From NCBI RefSeq assembly GCF_000143765.1, contig NZ_GL379770.1:1080903-1144902 (forward strand): a stretch of DNA of 64,000 nt. The letters run 5' to 3'. The notes under the pieces were generated by a model. That model searched no databases and had not been told where the DNA came from. It saw nothing but the letters and a program-made list of their open reading frames with translations. The position numbers were made by a program, and so were the translations under genes. Shown piece after piece: positions 19,475-29,488 of the stretch (position 1 is the stretch's first letter; the number at the start of each line of letters is the position of its first letter). The DNA comes from Sphingobacterium spiritivorum ATCC 33861 (lineage in GTDB: Bacteria > Bacteroidota > Bacteroidia > Sphingobacteriales > Sphingobacteriaceae).

Positions 19475-20239
19475 TTAATAAGCCGCATATAATATATTGC
19501 GTTTGAACGAATAAAGCGCAGGGTATTTTTTTGCGTGCAATGCGATTTTTTCTTTGTAAGCTCTTATAAAATCTTCTTTCATTTCAGGGTCTATTCTTTC
19601 GAGATATGGAATTAATGTAGATCCTGCAATAAACTGGTACAGATCATCCGGAGATTGTGCAATTATAGGATACACCTTCTGCATAACTTCTTGTTTCTTA
19701 CTTCCACTCTCAAATAGCAACTGAGCATAATCATCTATACGGAGAACAGGAGATTCTTTTTTCCAATAATTCAGTGCTTTTGCGTAAGGTTCTTCCTGCG
19801 CTAACTCCAGTATCAATATATTCAAAATGTTGTCATTCTGGGCCGGAATCTGTATGGCTAGCTGCCCGCCCGGATTAATATGTCTTATAATAGCTGGGAG
19901 CAATGATTCGTGATCCGGAATCCATTGTAATACAGCATTGGAAAAGATGAGGTCCCATTTTTCATCTCTATCCAGTTGTTCCTTAATATCTCTCTTCAAA
20001 AATATGGTTTTTTCATTAGCAAAAGCTGATGTCTGCGTAAGCATTTCGGGCGAAGCATCTATACCGGTGACGATAGCATCTTCCAGATAATCGGATAGTT
20101 TACGGGTGAGTTCGCCGGTTCCGCATCCCAGATCTATGGCTTGGATACCTTTTTTCTTTTCAATAGGAGTGATCAGATCGTAGAACGGAGCGAAACGTTC
20201 TTTTTTGAATATAATATATTGTTCAGGGTTCCAGCGCAT
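19475..20239 (-). CDS. SAM-dependent methyltransferase, trans-aconitate 2-methyltransferase-like
   Basis: A class I methyltransferase of 254 residues with motif I IDLGCGTGE (35-43), the acidic loop GIDASPEML, and WDLIFSNAVLQW as motif IV. The opening MRWNPEQYI and the overall length are those of Tam-like enzymes, which methylate trans-aconitate to relieve aconitase inhibition. Substrate assignment is by resemblance only. It lies 15 bp after the serine hydrolase gene and is probably co-transcribed. Confidence 0.85.
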   Translation of the reverse strand: MRWNPEQYIIFKKERFAPFYDLITPIEKKKGIQAIDLGCGTGELTRKLSDYLEDAIVTGIDASPEMLTQTSAFANEKTIFLKRDIKEQLDRDEKWDLIFSNAVLQWIPDHESLLPAIIRHINPGGQLAIQIPAQNDNILNILILELAQEEPYAKALNYWKKESPVLRIDDYAQLLFESGSKKQEVMQKVYPIIAQSPDDLYQFIAGSTLIPYLERIDPEMKEDFIRAYKEKIALHAKKYPALYSFKRNILYAAY

Positions 20240-20254
20240 AACTTTTAATTTATG

Positions 20255-21817
20255 TTAATTTACTTTTTTGAATGCAAGGTCATGGAAGTCGTAGCTAAAG
20301 TCTGTAAGCGGGGAAATAGCATTCATTTTAAATCCCAACACCTTTTGCTGGTTTATGTCCAGATTTAAAAAAGCATCTGCATGGAAGTATCTGTTATTCC
20401 ATTTGACGACATATTTCTGGTCTTTATAGAAGAAAAGCTCCCCTGTTAATTGCGGCGAACGTTTTGATGCGAACATAAGTTTGCCGTTTTCTTTGTAAAT
20501 GTTGACTTCTCCCAGCCAGTTATCAACAAATTTACCCGTCAACATGTTTTCGTATGGATTGGAATTTTTGTTTTTTTCTATGGTTTTCCAGACCTCATCC
20601 GTTATTTTATCTGCTGAAGATGTACTTGCCGTTATACTGGATTGATAAGTATCTACCCAGTCTTTATGTGGCAATCCCAGATAAAAATCTTTGATAGTAT
20701 TGGATATGGACATGAAAGCAGCTCCTTCCTGTTGATTGGTTAGTACTATTATTCCGAGTTGCAACTGCGGAAGCATGACAATCTGAGTGACGATACCCTC
20801 CAGTCCGCCGGTATGCGATACCTCGAGTTTGCCGGCTACATCTGTAAGTCTGAACCCTAATCCATAGGCTCTGAAAAGTGAATTGTAAGGAGGGGTTGTT
20901 GCTACGGGCATGAGTGTTTGCGGAGTACTGAGTTCGGCAAGCTGTTCTTTAGGGATCAGTTGTTTACCTTCATAATTGCCCTTGTTTAACTGAAAAAGTA
21001 CCCATTTAGTAAGATCCTCTACATTGGAATAGATCCCTCCGGCGGCATCTACAGTCGTACCGCTGTATCTTTTAATCACCTGAAGCTTGCCGTCTATGGG
21101 CACATGCGGATCAATCGAGTTGTCTTTACTACTTAGCAAATGCCAGTTAGGTGCGGAGTGATCCATATGCAGAGGTGTCAGTATGTGTTGCTGTATATAG
21201 GATGCCCACGAAAATCCTGAAACCTTTTCAATGACTACACCTGCTATCACATACAATAAATTGTCATAATCGTATTTTGTCCGGAAATCAGACACTGGCT
21301 TCAGGTATTGCATATTCCGGATAATATCTTGCGGTGTAAAATCGTTTCCGTCCGGCCATATCATCAGATCTCCGGCGCCCATACCGAGTCCGCTTCTGTG
21401 TGTCAGTAAGTCACGGATTGTGAAATTCTCAGACGCATAATCGTTGTACAGTTTAAATTCAGGAATATAAGTGCGGACACGATCATCCCATTTGATTTTA
21501 CCCTGGTCTATAAGCATAGCCAACGCAGTAGCTGTGAAAGCCTTGGAGTTGGATGCGATGCCGAAGTTGGTCAACGGATCGACAGCTTTTCCGGTGTTGA
21601 TACTGGATACACCGTACCCTTTCTTGAGGATGACTTTTCCGTCTTTAACGATACCTACAGCTATACCCGGCACATTGAATGTTTTCCTCACATGCTCTAC
21701 CAGTTCATCTACTTTGTTTTCTTCGATTTGCTGTCCATAAGTGGAGTGTAAGCAGCAAAGGCCAAAAATAATGGCCAGATATATTCTTTTCAGGTTTCCA
21801 GTGTATGTCTTATACAT
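20255..21817 (-). CDS. Secreted serine hydrolase of the beta-lactamase/class C family
   Basis: A 520-residue protein with a signal peptide (hydrophobic stretch to about residue 28). The penicillin-binding fold has nucleophile Ser89 and Lys92 in SNSK, the YDN motif near 187, and HTGG as the KTG-box equivalent. After the catalytic domain (to ~residue 390) a C-terminal beta domain resembles those of esterase/D-aminopeptidase-like members (DUF3471 type). Real substrates of this family are often peptides or esters rather than lactams. A second member lies at 61.5-63.1 kb. Confidence 0.88.
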   Translation of the reverse strand: MYKTYTGNLKRIYLAIIFGLCCLHSTYGQQIEENKVDELVEHVRKTFNVPGIAVGIVKDGKVILKKGYGVSSINTGKAVDPLTNFGIASNSKAFTATALAMLIDQGKIKWDDRVRTYIPEFKLYNDYASENFTIRDLLTHRSGLGMGAGDLMIWPDGNDFTPQDIIRNMQYLKPVSDFRTKYDYDNLLYVIAGVVIEKVSGFSWASYIQQHILTPLHMDHSAPNWHLLSSKDNSIDPHVPIDGKLQVIKRYSGTTVDAAGGIYSNVEDLTKWVLFQLNKGNYEGKQLIPKEQLAELSTPQTLMPVATTPPYNSLFRAYGLGFRLTDVAGKLEVSHTGGLEGIVTQIVMLPQLQLGIIVLTNQQEGAAFMSISNTIKDFYLGLPHKDWVDTYQSSITASTSSADKITDEVWKTIEKNKNSNPYENMLTGKFVDNWLGEVNIYKENGKLMFASKRSPQLTGELFFYKDQKYVVKWNNRYFHADAFLNLDINQQKVLGFKMNAISPLTDFSYDFHDLAFKKVN

Positions 21818-21844
21818 ATGTCTGTACTTTATTCCGTTGTTATA

Positions 21845-22507
21845 CTATAATTGAAGGATATTTTTAAGTGCAGGAATATCTTCTGCGATGTAAGTTGCTC
21901 CGGCCTGGTTCAACTCTTCCTGATCCCCAAAACCATATAAAACTCCTACAGAGTCCAGACCTGTGTTTTTAGCACCGATTATATCATGCTTTCGGTCTCC
22001 GATCATTAATGTTTCTGAAAGGTCCTGAATCTTATTTTCCTCAAGTACATATTCAATAACATGGGTTTTGGTTGGCCGGGAATCATCCAGCTCGCTACCG
22101 CCGACAAATTCGAAGTATTGATCTAAATGAAAATGATGGAGTATCTGTACTGCAAATACTGTAGGCTTGGAAGTCGCAAGGTAAAGTTTGTGACCTTTTG
22201 AACGGACAGATGCCAGGAGTTCCGGTATACCTTCAAACAGGATATTTTCAAAAATACCTTTATCCGCAAACCTTTCTCTGTATCTGGCGACACCTTCATC
22301 TGCCTTACGCTCATCAAAATGATAAATTTCCATTAAAGATTGTTTAAGTGGAGGACCAATGAGAGATTTCAGACTATTCAGATCCTTTGTTTCAATATCA
22401 AAGTGCTCAAGGGCATATGCAATTGATTTGGTAATGCCTTCAAAAGGATCCGTTAGGGTACCATCCAGGTCGAAAAGCAAATTGCGGTATTGTTTCATAT
22501 ATGTCAA
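21845..22507 (-). CDS. HAD-superfamily phosphatase, phosphoglycolate phosphatase-like
   Basis: A cytoplasmic 220-residue HAD hydrolase. Motif I is FDLDGTL with nucleophile Asp13 and Asp15, motif II is the Thr/Ser in ATSKPT, and motif IV is MIGDRKHDIIGA. An alpha-helical cap lies between motifs I and II, as in Gph/PgmB-like enzymes. The substrate cannot be set from sequence; phosphoglycolate or a nucleotide is usual. The start could be Met1 or Met4. It lies 27 bp before the serine hydrolase gene and is probably in one unit with it. Confidence 0.88.
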   Translation of the reverse strand: MTYMKQYRNLLFDLDGTLTDPFEGITKSIAYALEHFDIETKDLNSLKSLIGPPLKQSLMEIYHFDERKADEGVARYRERFADKGIFENILFEGIPELLASVRSKGHKLYLATSKPTVFAVQILHHFHLDQYFEFVGGSELDDSRPTKTHVIEYVLEENKIQDLSETLMIGDRKHDIIGAKNTGLDSVGVLYGFGDQEELNQAGATYIAEDIPALKNILQL

Positions 22508-22650
22508 TATAACATAAAAGTGTGAATATATGATACGCAGATCAGTTAAATTTTAATAATGGAATTATCATCTAATTGTTTAGTTATAGTTGCAGGTCAG
22601 TATTACGTAATTATTATTCTGACAAAAATTGATCATCTTATTATAGGAGT

Positions 22651-23565
22651 ATGTTGAAGAAAGGAGCAAAATTGTTTAGTTTAGCGGCACAAGTAAACAT
22701 AAGTATGCAAGATTATTCTAAAAAAGGTAAATGGCCCATTGTTTTTATAGTAAAAGTTGTCGTATGGCTGGCATTGATCTTATCTTTTCCTATTCTTCAG
22801 GATGTGTATAAAAGGAGTACTTATCTTTCGCAGATTGCATATGCATTGAATACTTTTCTAACAGCAAGTGTCTTATTTTCGGTAGGACGCTTTGTAATGA
22901 TTGCCCTGTACACGCGTAGGACTGAACGCCAGAGTGTGCGTGGTAATTTTGTGTTGGGTATCAACAGAGTCACTGCTGTATTGAATTCGATATTTGCCAT
23001 TATTGCACTAATGCTTGCCTTTGGTATCAATCCTGTAGGATTCGTGACAAGCATGACTATCGTTGCGATGGCTATTGCTGTCACGTTCAGAGAGTATATT
23101 ACCAATATGATCAGTGGTCTTATTCTTATGTTTTCTGATCAGTTTTCGATCGGAGACCGGATTAAGGTGGGGGAGTATCACGGAAAGATCGTGGATATTA
23201 CGCTTGCAAATATTGTGGTCAAGAATGATGAAGATGATATTGTGCTGATTCCGAATAATGCTGCTTTTACAGAGAAAATCGTCAATAAGTCTGTCAACCA
23301 GTCGAATAAATTGTCTGTCAAATTTGAACTTCCCTTATATGCTGCTGCAAATATGGAAGAACTTGAAGAGAAGTTGAAAAAATTGCTTATGTATCATCCT
23401 GATGTACACTGGACAGATGATGTTGCGCTCAAAGTCGTCAATATCGGCAAAGACTATGTACAATATAAAATTGAATTCAATGCCTTGAACAGTACCAATA
23501 AACTGCACCGCCAATTGGAAAATGAAGTATTGACGCTTATCTTAAAGCAGCAACGGGAACCTTAG
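22651..23565 (+). CDS. MscS-family small-conductance mechanosensitive channel
   Basis: An inner-membrane channel of 304 residues that would release solutes on hypo-osmotic shock. Three or four hydrophobic segments precede the pore-lining helix with Ala/Gly packing ([10 protein letters not shown]), followed directly by the conserved [12 protein letters not shown] and DQFSIGDRI segments and the beta domain (VLIPNNAAF). It is a compact member without large extensions. Its stop overlaps that of convergent coaA by 4 bp. Confidence 0.9.
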   Translation: MLKKGAKLFSLAAQVNISMQDYSKKGKWPIVFIVKVVVWLALILSFPILQDVYKRSTYLSQIAYALNTFLTASVLFSVGRFVMIALYTRRTERQSVRGNFVLGINRVTAVLNSIFAIIALMLAFGINPVGFVTSMTIVAMAIAVTFREYITNMISGLILMFSDQFSIGDRIKVGEYHGKIVDITLANIVVKNDEDDIVLIPNNAAFTEKIVNKSVNQSNKLSVKFELPLYAAANMEELEEKLKKLLMYHPDVHWTDDVALKVVNIGKDYVQYKIEFNALNSTNKLHRQLENEVLTLILKQQREP

Positions 23566-24497
23566 ATTTTTCTGATTTTTACTTTTCGGACGAAGTGATG
23601 ATTTCCTTTTTCAAGGATCAGATCTGCGCGGTTGCGCGTAGGGAGGATGTTTTCTACCAGGTTGGGTCTGTTAATTTCGTTCCAGATATCGGTGGCCATT
23701 TTGGTGCTTTCTTCCTGATCCATACTGGCATATCTGTGAAAAAATGATTTCGGATCCTGAAAGGCAGTGGCTCTTAGCGATTCAAACCGATCAATATACC
23801 ACTCCATAATATCTTTTTCCCTGGCATCTACGTATATAGAGTAATCAAAAAAGTCGGATACAAAGACTCCTGTACGCTGTGAATTGACCTGTAAAACGTT
23901 GATGCCTTCTACAATCAGGATGTCGGGGCCGTCGATAACGATCTTTTCAGGAAGTACATCGTAAGCCAGGTGAGAATAGACCGGTACTTTGATATTGGAT
24001 TCTCCGGATTTCATATCCGAAAGAAATGTCAGCAGACCTTTTGTATCATAACTTTCCGGAAATCCTTTTCTGTTCATAATCCCTCTTTCCTGTAGTATCT
24101 TGTTTGGGTACAGAAATCCATCTGTTGTAACCAGATCTACTTTAGGTTTGCCAGGTAGTAGCGAAAGTACTTTTTGCAGCACACGGGCTGTGGTGCTCTT
24201 ACCTACGGCGACTGAACCTGCTATACCGATTATAAAGGGTAATTTTTTATTGTTAGCCTGAAAAAAACTGTTGGTATCGTGATGTAATATTTTGGAATGT
24301 TGAATGTGTATATCCAGCAGATGTGCCAGGGGAAAATATACTTCTTCAATTTCTTCCATTGTCAATGGCTCATTCAGCGCGCGTAAATGTTGAATATCGC
24401 TATCTGCGATGCTGTGTGAAAAGTGGCCGTTAAGCTGTTTCCATTCTTCACGGGAGAGCTGTTGAAAAGGACTATTGACTGAATTTGGATTTGACAT
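23562..24497 (-). CDS. coaA: Pantothenate kinase, type I
   Basis: Phosphorylates pantothenate in the first committed step of coenzyme A synthesis. The 311-residue protein has the P-loop GSVAVGKS (94-101), the [12 protein letters not shown] motif, RKGFPESYD and the [11 protein letters not shown] tail typical of prokaryotic CoaA. Many Bacteroidota use the type III enzyme CoaX, so the E. coli-like CoaA is mildly notable. The gene is single and its 3' end overlaps the MscS gene. Confidence 0.96.
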   Translation of the reverse strand: MSNPNSVNSPFQQLSREEWKQLNGHFSHSIADSDIQHLRALNEPLTMEEIEEVYFPLAHLLDIHIQHSKILHHDTNSFFQANNKKLPFIIGIAGSVAVGKSTTARVLQKVLSLLPGKPKVDLVTTDGFLYPNKILQERGIMNRKGFPESYDTKGLLTFLSDMKSGESNIKVPVYSHLAYDVLPEKIVIDGPDILIVEGINVLQVNSQRTGVFVSDFFDYSIYVDAREKDIMEWYIDRFESLRATAFQDPKSFFHRYASMDQEESTKMATDIWNEINRPNLVENILPTRNRADLILEKGNHHFVRKVKIRKI

Positions 24498-24562
24498 CAG
24501 TATATATCGATACTTGTGAGGTGCAAATATAAAATGTTCTTTAAAATATTAATGTAAAATAA

Positions 24563-24964
24563 TTAAAGCATATTGGAGTCGATCACAATCGGATTGGATA
24601 ATATTTTGTGTACAGGACATCTGTCTGCAATAATTGCTAATCTTTTTTTCTGATCGTCATCGAGATTGCCTTCAAATGAAATATGGCACTTGATATAGGT
24701 GGTCTGCTGCTGCACACTTCTCTTCACTTCTGAAGAAAGACGTACGATTACTTTATCCAGTTCCCATTTTTTCTGGTCTGCATACATCCGGACTGTAATC
24801 ACTTTACAGGAACCTAAGGATGACAGTAAAAGTTGAGTAGGAGCAAATCCTTTATCCTGTCCGCCGACTTCCGCTGGTTCATCGGCAATAAGGGTATGTA
24901 TATTGTCTGTAATCGTTGTTGTGTATTTTTCCTGCTCTATTGTAACGGTGATCTCTCTGCTCAT
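24563..24964 (-). CDS. OsmC/Ohr-family protein
   Basis: A 133-residue peroxide-reducing family member with both redox cysteines, Cys53 in GSCKVITV and Cys116 in RCPVHK. These react with organic hydroperoxides in this family. The family pattern APTQLLLSSLGSC is clear. It lies 33 bp after mgsA, so the two may be co-transcribed, which fits a shared role in handling reactive metabolites. Confidence 0.9.
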   Translation of the reverse strand: MSREITVTIEQEKYTTTITDNIHTLIADEPAEVGGQDKGFAPTQLLLSSLGSCKVITVRMYADQKKWELDKVIVRLSSEVKRSVQQQTTYIKCHISFEGNLDDDQKKRLAIIADRCPVHKILSNPIVIDSNML

Positions 24965-24997
24965 AGGGTCAATGTAACGTCTGTATCTGTACTCGTA

Positions 24998-25375
24998 TTA
25001 ATCTTTATCCTCCAGTAATCCTTCAATAATAAGTGCACCCGTGGCCGGATTGGTCGCTAAAGGTACATTGTAGAGGTCGCATATACGCATAAGCATTTGT
25101 ATATCCGGTTCATGAGGATGTTTACCCAGCGGGTCTCTGAAAAATATAATACCGTTGACCAGACCTTCTGCTGCCATAGCTGCAATCTGTGCATCACCTC
25201 CTTTAGGCCCGCTTAGTTTGAGTTCTACCGGTAATCCGGTTTGCTGTACATAGGAGCCTGTTGTGCCTGTTGCGACAAGATGTGCGTGTCTCAGAGATTC
25301 AATATGGTCTTTGACAAAGGCTACCATTTCGGCTTTTTTTCCGTCGTGAGCAATCAGTGCTATTGTTTTTTTCAT
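24998..25375 (-). CDS. mgsA: Methylglyoxal synthase
   Basis: Converts dihydroxyacetone phosphate to methylglyoxal and phosphate, a bypass used under phosphate limitation. At 125 residues it is a compact MgsA. It shows IALIAHDGKK with His10, the phosphate-binding ATGTTG, SGPKGGDAQI with the catalytic Asp61, and DPLGKHPHEPD with the conserved His. It lies 13 bp after the membrane-protein gene and upstream of the OsmC gene. Confidence 0.95.
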   Translation of the reverse strand: MKKTIALIAHDGKKAEMVAFVKDHIESLRHAHLVATGTTGSYVQQTGLPVELKLSGPKGGDAQIAAMAAEGLVNGIIFFRDPLGKHPHEPDIQMLMRICDLYNVPLATNPATGALIIEGLLEDKD

Positions 25376-25388
25376 CTATATTTTAAAG

Positions 25389-26621
25389 TTAACCAAAGAA
25401 AATATATGCTATTATAATGGCCGCTATCAATCCTACAGCATCGGCAATCAGACCACAGGTCAGGGCGTGACGTGTATTTTTGATACCTACAGATCCGAAA
25501 TAGACCGCCAGTACATAAAATGTGGTCTCCGAAGAACCTTGTATTACACTAGCTAATCTTCCCTGAAACGAATCAGCACCATATGTTGTCATTACATCAA
25601 CCATTAGTCCTCTGGCTCCGCCACCACTAAGTGTTTTCATCAAACCTACAGGTAATGCGGGTACAAACCGGGTATCAAAACCCATTGCTGCAAAAGCAGA
25701 ACCAATACCATTGACAATATAATCCATACAGCCCGTTGTACGGAATGCAGATATAGCTACGAGTATAGCAATCAGAAATGGAATAATCATTACGGAAGTC
25801 TGAAAGCCTTCTTTTGCGCCGTCTATAAAGGCATCATATACATTTATCTTTTTTGCTGCACCGTAAGCGATGAAGAGGACAATAATAGAAAAAATGAGTA
25901 AGCCTCCTATAAGGCCGGTGATCTTCTCAATTTGTTCAGGCGGCAGGCCGTTGAGACCGAAATAAAGAGCGGTCATCAGACCAGCAAAAATACCCAGAAA
26001 GATTAGTATAGGAAGTTTAAAGAGATTGATCTTCTGAAAGAAAGCAACGGATATCATCCCTGCAATAAAAGAAATAAAAGTACCGATCAGCGAAGGAATA
26101 AAGATATCGGCCGGATTGGCTGCTCCGTTGGCAAGACGAAGCGCTATAACAGAAGTCGGGATCAGCGCGATTCCGGCCGTATTAAGCACAAGAAACATAA
26201 TCTGTGCATTGGTCGCTGTGTCTTTCTGCGGATTAAGTTCCTGCAGTTCTTTCATCGCTTTCAGCCCTACAGGAGTGGCTGCATTGTCCAGTCCCAACAT
26301 ATTGGCGGAGAAATTCATAATGATAGAACCGTTTGCCGGATGGTTTTTAGGTACTCCGGGAAATAATTTGCTAAAGAATGGATTTACGCCTTTTGCAAAT
26401 AAGCTTATCATACCAGCCTTTTCACCTACCTTCATAATACCCAGCCAGAACGTCATCATACCTACAAGTCCAAGTGAAATTTCGGCTCCTGTCTTGGCAC
26501 TGTCAAACATTCCGTTAATAACCTGAGAGAATATTTCGGTATCACCGAGGAAAAGTAATCTGCATAGCGCTACAATAAATGCAATGATAAAGAAGGCTAT
26601 CCATACGTAGTTTAAGGCCAT
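25389..26621 (-). CDS. Gate-domain (nucleoside recognition) membrane protein, SpmA-SpmB fusion
   Basis: An inner-membrane protein of 410 residues with about ten hydrophobic segments and two Gate (nucleoside-recognition) domains. The first carries NMLGLDNAATPVGLKAM, as in SpmA. The second carries MKTLSGGGARGLMVD and GSSETTFYVLAVYFGS, as in SpmB. It is a natural fusion of the two Bacillus spore-maturation proteins, common in non-sporulating Bacteroidota, where the transported substrate is unknown. Confidence 0.9.
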   Translation of the reverse strand: MALNYVWIAFFIIAFIVALCRLLFLGDTEIFSQVINGMFDSAKTGAEISLGLVGMMTFWLGIMKVGEKAGMISLFAKGVNPFFSKLFPGVPKNHPANGSIIMNFSANMLGLDNAATPVGLKAMKELQELNPQKDTATNAQIMFLVLNTAGIALIPTSVIALRLANGAANPADIFIPSLIGTFISFIAGMISVAFFQKINLFKLPILIFLGIFAGLMTALYFGLNGLPPEQIEKITGLIGGLLIFSIIVLFIAYGAAKKINVYDAFIDGAKEGFQTSVMIIPFLIAILVAISAFRTTGCMDYIVNGIGSAFAAMGFDTRFVPALPVGLMKTLSGGGARGLMVDVMTTYGADSFQGRLASVIQGSSETTFYVLAVYFGSVGIKNTRHALTCGLIADAVGLIAAIIIAYIFFG

Positions 26622-26652
26622 ATTGTTTATTTGATAGCGTAAAAGTAGTGTT

Positions 26653-27708
26653 TTAGTCCTTATTCTTCAAAAAGTTCCAGGCAGATTTGCGATTTCTGGA
26701 TTTTCTGTCGGCAATAAGATCTACTACAATGTCATCTATGAGGGCTTCATTCTCACTGATCATACGGTCTGCAAGTGACTCTAATTTTTGAATATTGCTT
26801 TTGGTTGCTGCATCCAGTGAAGATTCTACAGACAACAGGTTGTTGGGTTCTATCCGGATATAGTTTTGGGTACGCTGTACAGACCTGAAAAGCTGTCGAA
26901 GGAAATAATCAGTACTCTCTGAAGAGCTGCTGGTCATGATATCGACAAGTGCAGGTCCGATAGAAATAGCCCATTTTTTCTTGAAATCTTCATAATTGTA
27001 AGCATTCCGTGCTGCACCTGTACCCAGTGACAGAATGGATATGTCTGTTATTTTAAATGTATTGAAGTTTTTTAATACTTCAAGTAAGGCCGAAATTGAC
27101 GGGTTTTGAGCAAACACACCACCGTCCAGAAGCGGATAACGAATATTGGCTAAAGAAAATATTTCAGCAACCGAGAAGTATGTGGGTGCTGCTGCGGTAG
27201 CCCGGCATACATCCCGGATATAAAAATCCCTTGATTCACCGTGGCTGATTGCTTTTTGTTGTCTGAAGAAATGATTTTTCCGGAGCTCGATATTGTAGGC
27301 TGTGATAATACAGGGCTTGATTAACTGGCTCAGCCTGATATCTCCAAAGTAATCCATGAGTACACATTCGAATATCTTTTCATCATAGAGTTCACTCAGG
27401 ACTCCGAATTTGCTTAAAAATCTTCTCCAGCGTGTGGTGGAGAAAATCTGCGGTCCATGATCCAGATAAATATTGAGCGCTTCACGTGTTGTGAAACGGG
27501 GACGATTGGGATTATCTTCACTGGGACATAATAACAATGCCGTAAGAATACCTCCTGTACTGGTGCCGGCAAAAAAGTCGAAAAAATCCGATATATGTGC
27601 ATTCGGATCATTGGTGGCTATTTTAAGTTTGTCTTCAAGATTGACCAGTAGAAGACCGGGTATAATACCACGGATTCCACCGCCATCTATAGAAAGTATT
27701 CTTTTCAT
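26653..27708 (-). CDS. Patatin-like phospholipase
   Basis: A 351-residue lipid acyl hydrolase. The oxyanion-hole DGGGIRG is at 8-14, the nucleophile Ser50 is in GTSTGG, and the catalytic Asp195 is in DGG, giving the Ser-Asp dyad of patatins. There is no signal peptide, so it acts in the cytoplasm or at the inner membrane. CapV effectors of CBASS defence share this fold, but no cyclase or other defence gene lies beside it, so I take it as a stand-alone phospholipase. Confidence 0.92.
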   Translation of the reverse strand: MKRILSIDGGGIRGIIPGLLLVNLEDKLKIATNDPNAHISDFFDFFAGTSTGGILTALLLCPSEDNPNRPRFTTREALNIYLDHGPQIFSTTRWRRFLSKFGVLSELYDEKIFECVLMDYFGDIRLSQLIKPCIITAYNIELRKNHFFRQQKAISHGESRDFYIRDVCRATAAAPTYFSVAEIFSLANIRYPLLDGGVFAQNPSISALLEVLKNFNTFKITDISILSLGTGAARNAYNYEDFKKKWAISIGPALVDIMTSSSSESTDYFLRQLFRSVQRTQNYIRIEPNNLLSVESSLDAATKSNIQKLESLADRMISENEALIDDIVVDLIADRKSRNRKSAWNFLKNKD

Positions 27709-27829
27709 TATATTTGGATTGTCAAAGTGAAAATATTCAATTTTATTGAAAAAAAAGTAATTCCTGGGTCACAAAGTAGGTGCTTTAAAAGTATTCTTGG
27801 TATTTCGGAAATATATCTTAGTTTCGGGT

Positions 27830-28288
27830 ATGAAAGATCCGCTACAACTAAAGGAAAGGCTTGTAAAGCACATTAAAGAGACTACTGACAGACGACTGCT
27901 GGAAATTGATACAGCGCTGGTGCAGGCTCAGGAATCAGCTAATGATGATACAAAGAGTAGTGCAGGGGATAAGTATGAAACTTCGCGTGAGATGATTCAG
28001 CAGGATATTAACAGATTACAGCAGCAACGTGCGGAAGTGATTCGCGAACTGGATATTATCAATAAGATAGAACAGGAGGGAACGGAAGTTGGTAAATTGG
28101 GCGCACTGGTCGTGACAGACAGGTTTACCTATTTTGTGGCAACCAGTCTTGGACAACTTGTCATCGATGGGAATAAATATGCCGTTGTCTCTGCTCAATC
28201 ACCAATAGGTAAACAATTGATTGGTAAGGAAAAAGGTCAGGATTTTGAATTTAATGGTATTCGGCAGACAATTAAAGGAATATATTAA
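27830..28288 (+). CDS. GreA/GreB-like protein of Bacteroidota
   Basis: A 152-residue cytoplasmic protein. A long N-terminal coiled coil (about 10-90, with the conserved SSAGDKYETSREM) is followed by a small beta domain with ISPASP-like VVSAQSPIGKQLIGKEKGQDF. This is the layout of transcript-cleavage factors GreA/GreB. Orthologs are often mislabelled 3-oxoacyl-ACP synthase. The ATG at 27830 is preferred over an in-frame TTG 33 bp upstream. RNA polymerase binding is inferred from the fold only. Confidence 0.75.
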   Translation: MKDPLQLKERLVKHIKETTDRRLLEIDTALVQAQESANDDTKSSAGDKYETSREMIQQDINRLQQQRAEVIRELDIINKIEQEGTEVGKLGALVVTDRFTYFVATSLGQLVIDGNKYAVVSAQSPIGKQLIGKEKGQDFEFNGIRQTIKGIY

Positions 28289-28404
28289 GATCTTATTTTT
28301 TACAAACAAATTGAAATCAGAGTTGTTAGTATCATAGTCTTTTCGGTATGAATCCTGAATAAGATGTAAAAGTTGAATACAAAAAACTGTTAAATTAAAA
28401 AATT

Positions 28405-28890
28405 ATGAATGTAAAAAGATTTATTCCCGTTTTATTCATGGCCGGACTTCTGACTATGAGTATGATTTCGTGTAAATCCAAGATCTCGGATGCGGATCTG
28501 AAAACGAAGGTTGAAACTGCTGTAAGCGGTAATCCGGATGTACTGGTGGATGTGAAAGATGGTGTTGTCACACTGTCCGGTACAGTGGCCACTGAACAAG
28601 AGAAAATCAGTCTGGAGACTGCTGCAAAATCTGCAGAAAAAGGTGTTAAATCTGTCGTCAATAACATTGTTGTAGAGGCTGCACCGGTATTGCCTACTCC
28701 TGTAGACGATACATTAGTCAAGAATGTTGCAGATGTCATGAAGGATTTTCCTGCTCTATCTGCAAATGTGAAAGATGGGGTTATTCAGGTGACAGGAACA
28801 ATCGAACAGGCGCGCATCAAAACATTGAAACAAGCTTTGGATAATCTGAATCCTAAAAAGGTTGATCTTTCGGGATTATCGGTTAAATAA
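28405..28890 (+). CDS. BON-domain lipoprotein
   Basis: A 161-residue lipoprotein with lipobox MISC (Cys23), followed by two BON domains. The repeated VDVKDGVVTLSGTV and ANVKDGVIQVTGTI hairpins mark each domain. BON domains bind membranes and are common in envelope-stress proteins such as OsmY. It lies 21 bp before a gene with a further BON-like and an SH3 domain, and the two very likely form an operon ended by the 29351 terminator. Confidence 0.88.
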   Translation: MNVKRFIPVLFMAGLLTMSMISCKSKISDADLKTKVETAVSGNPDVLVDVKDGVVTLSGTVATEQEKISLETAAKSAEKGVKSVVNNIVVEAAPVLPTPVDDTLVKNVADVMKDFPALSANVKDGVIQVTGTIEQARIKTLKQALDNLNPKKVDLSGLSVK

Positions 28891-28911
28891 TCATTTTAAA
28901 GAAGCATTAAT

Positions 28912-29331
28912 ATGGCATTACAAGATAAATACAGAGCATTATTAGATACGGCTCAGGCATCAGGGATAAATGATTTGCAATTTGCTGAACAGGACGGTGT
29001 ACTTCGTATAGCAGGGACAGCTCCGACAGCGGAAGTGAAAAATAAACTGTGGGATATCTACGGGCAGATTGACCCTAATTTCCTGACAGGGGATGTAGTC
29101 ATGAATGTAGATGTCGCTACGGAAGTACCGGGTAGCGAAGTACGTGTAATTACCGAAAACAGTAATCTGAATATTCGTAAAGGTCCCGGTACAGATCAGC
29201 CTATTGTAGGTAAAGCTGCAAAGGGAGAAATCATTACGCTGATCAGCAAGGCAAATGATCAGTGGTGGCTTGTGCGTACAAAGGATAATGAGGAAGGGTA
29301 TTGCTATGCGCAGTATCTGGAGTCTGTGTAA
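28912..29331 (+). CDS. BON-like and bacterial SH3-domain protein
   Basis: A 139-residue protein with a BON-like N-terminal half (FAEQDGVLRIAGTA, residues ~20-70) and a C-terminal bacterial SH3 domain (VITENSNLNIRKGPGTDQPIVG to CYAQYLESV). SH3b domains often bind cell-wall peptides. No signal peptide is evident, which is odd for such a protein. It is the second gene of a two-gene operon, with an intrinsic terminator 20 bp after its stop. Confidence 0.85.
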   Translation: MALQDKYRALLDTAQASGINDLQFAEQDGVLRIAGTAPTAEVKNKLWDIYGQIDPNFLTGDVVMNVDVATEVPGSEVRVITENSNLNIRKGPGTDQPIVGKAAKGEIITLISKANDQWWLVRTKDNEEGYCYAQYLESV

Positions 29332-29350
29332 TTATTCTACATAGCATATA

Positions 29351-29380
29351 AAAAGCCGGATCATTGATCCGGCTTTTTTT
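29351..29380 (+). terminator. Intrinsic terminator after the BON operon
   Basis: A 12-bp stem (AAAAGCCGGATC with GATCCGGCTTTT) with a 3-nt loop is followed by a run of T. It lies 20 bp downstream of the BON-SH3 stop codon. Confidence 0.93.
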
Positions 29381-29430
29381 GTGGTGTAGAGCTTGGTACT
29401 TATGAAAGTAGTCTTTAAAATGAGTTATAG

Positions 29431-29452
29431 CAGTTGGCGGGGACGCCAACTG
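29431..29452. repeat. REP-like palindrome, copy 2
   Basis: CAGTTGGCG and CGCCAACTG form a 9-bp stem with loop GGGA. The same arms occur at 12524-12545 with a different 4-nt loop. Confidence 0.6.
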
Positions 29453-29488
29453 ACGCTGGGTGGTTGGTTTTCGATAGGTAAGTCTGTG

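Noticed and set aside
26653..27708. Patatin as a CBASS-type (CapV) defence effector
   Set aside because: No cyclic-nucleotide synthase, sensor or other defence gene is nearby; the neighbours are housekeeping genes, so a plain phospholipase is the simpler reading.
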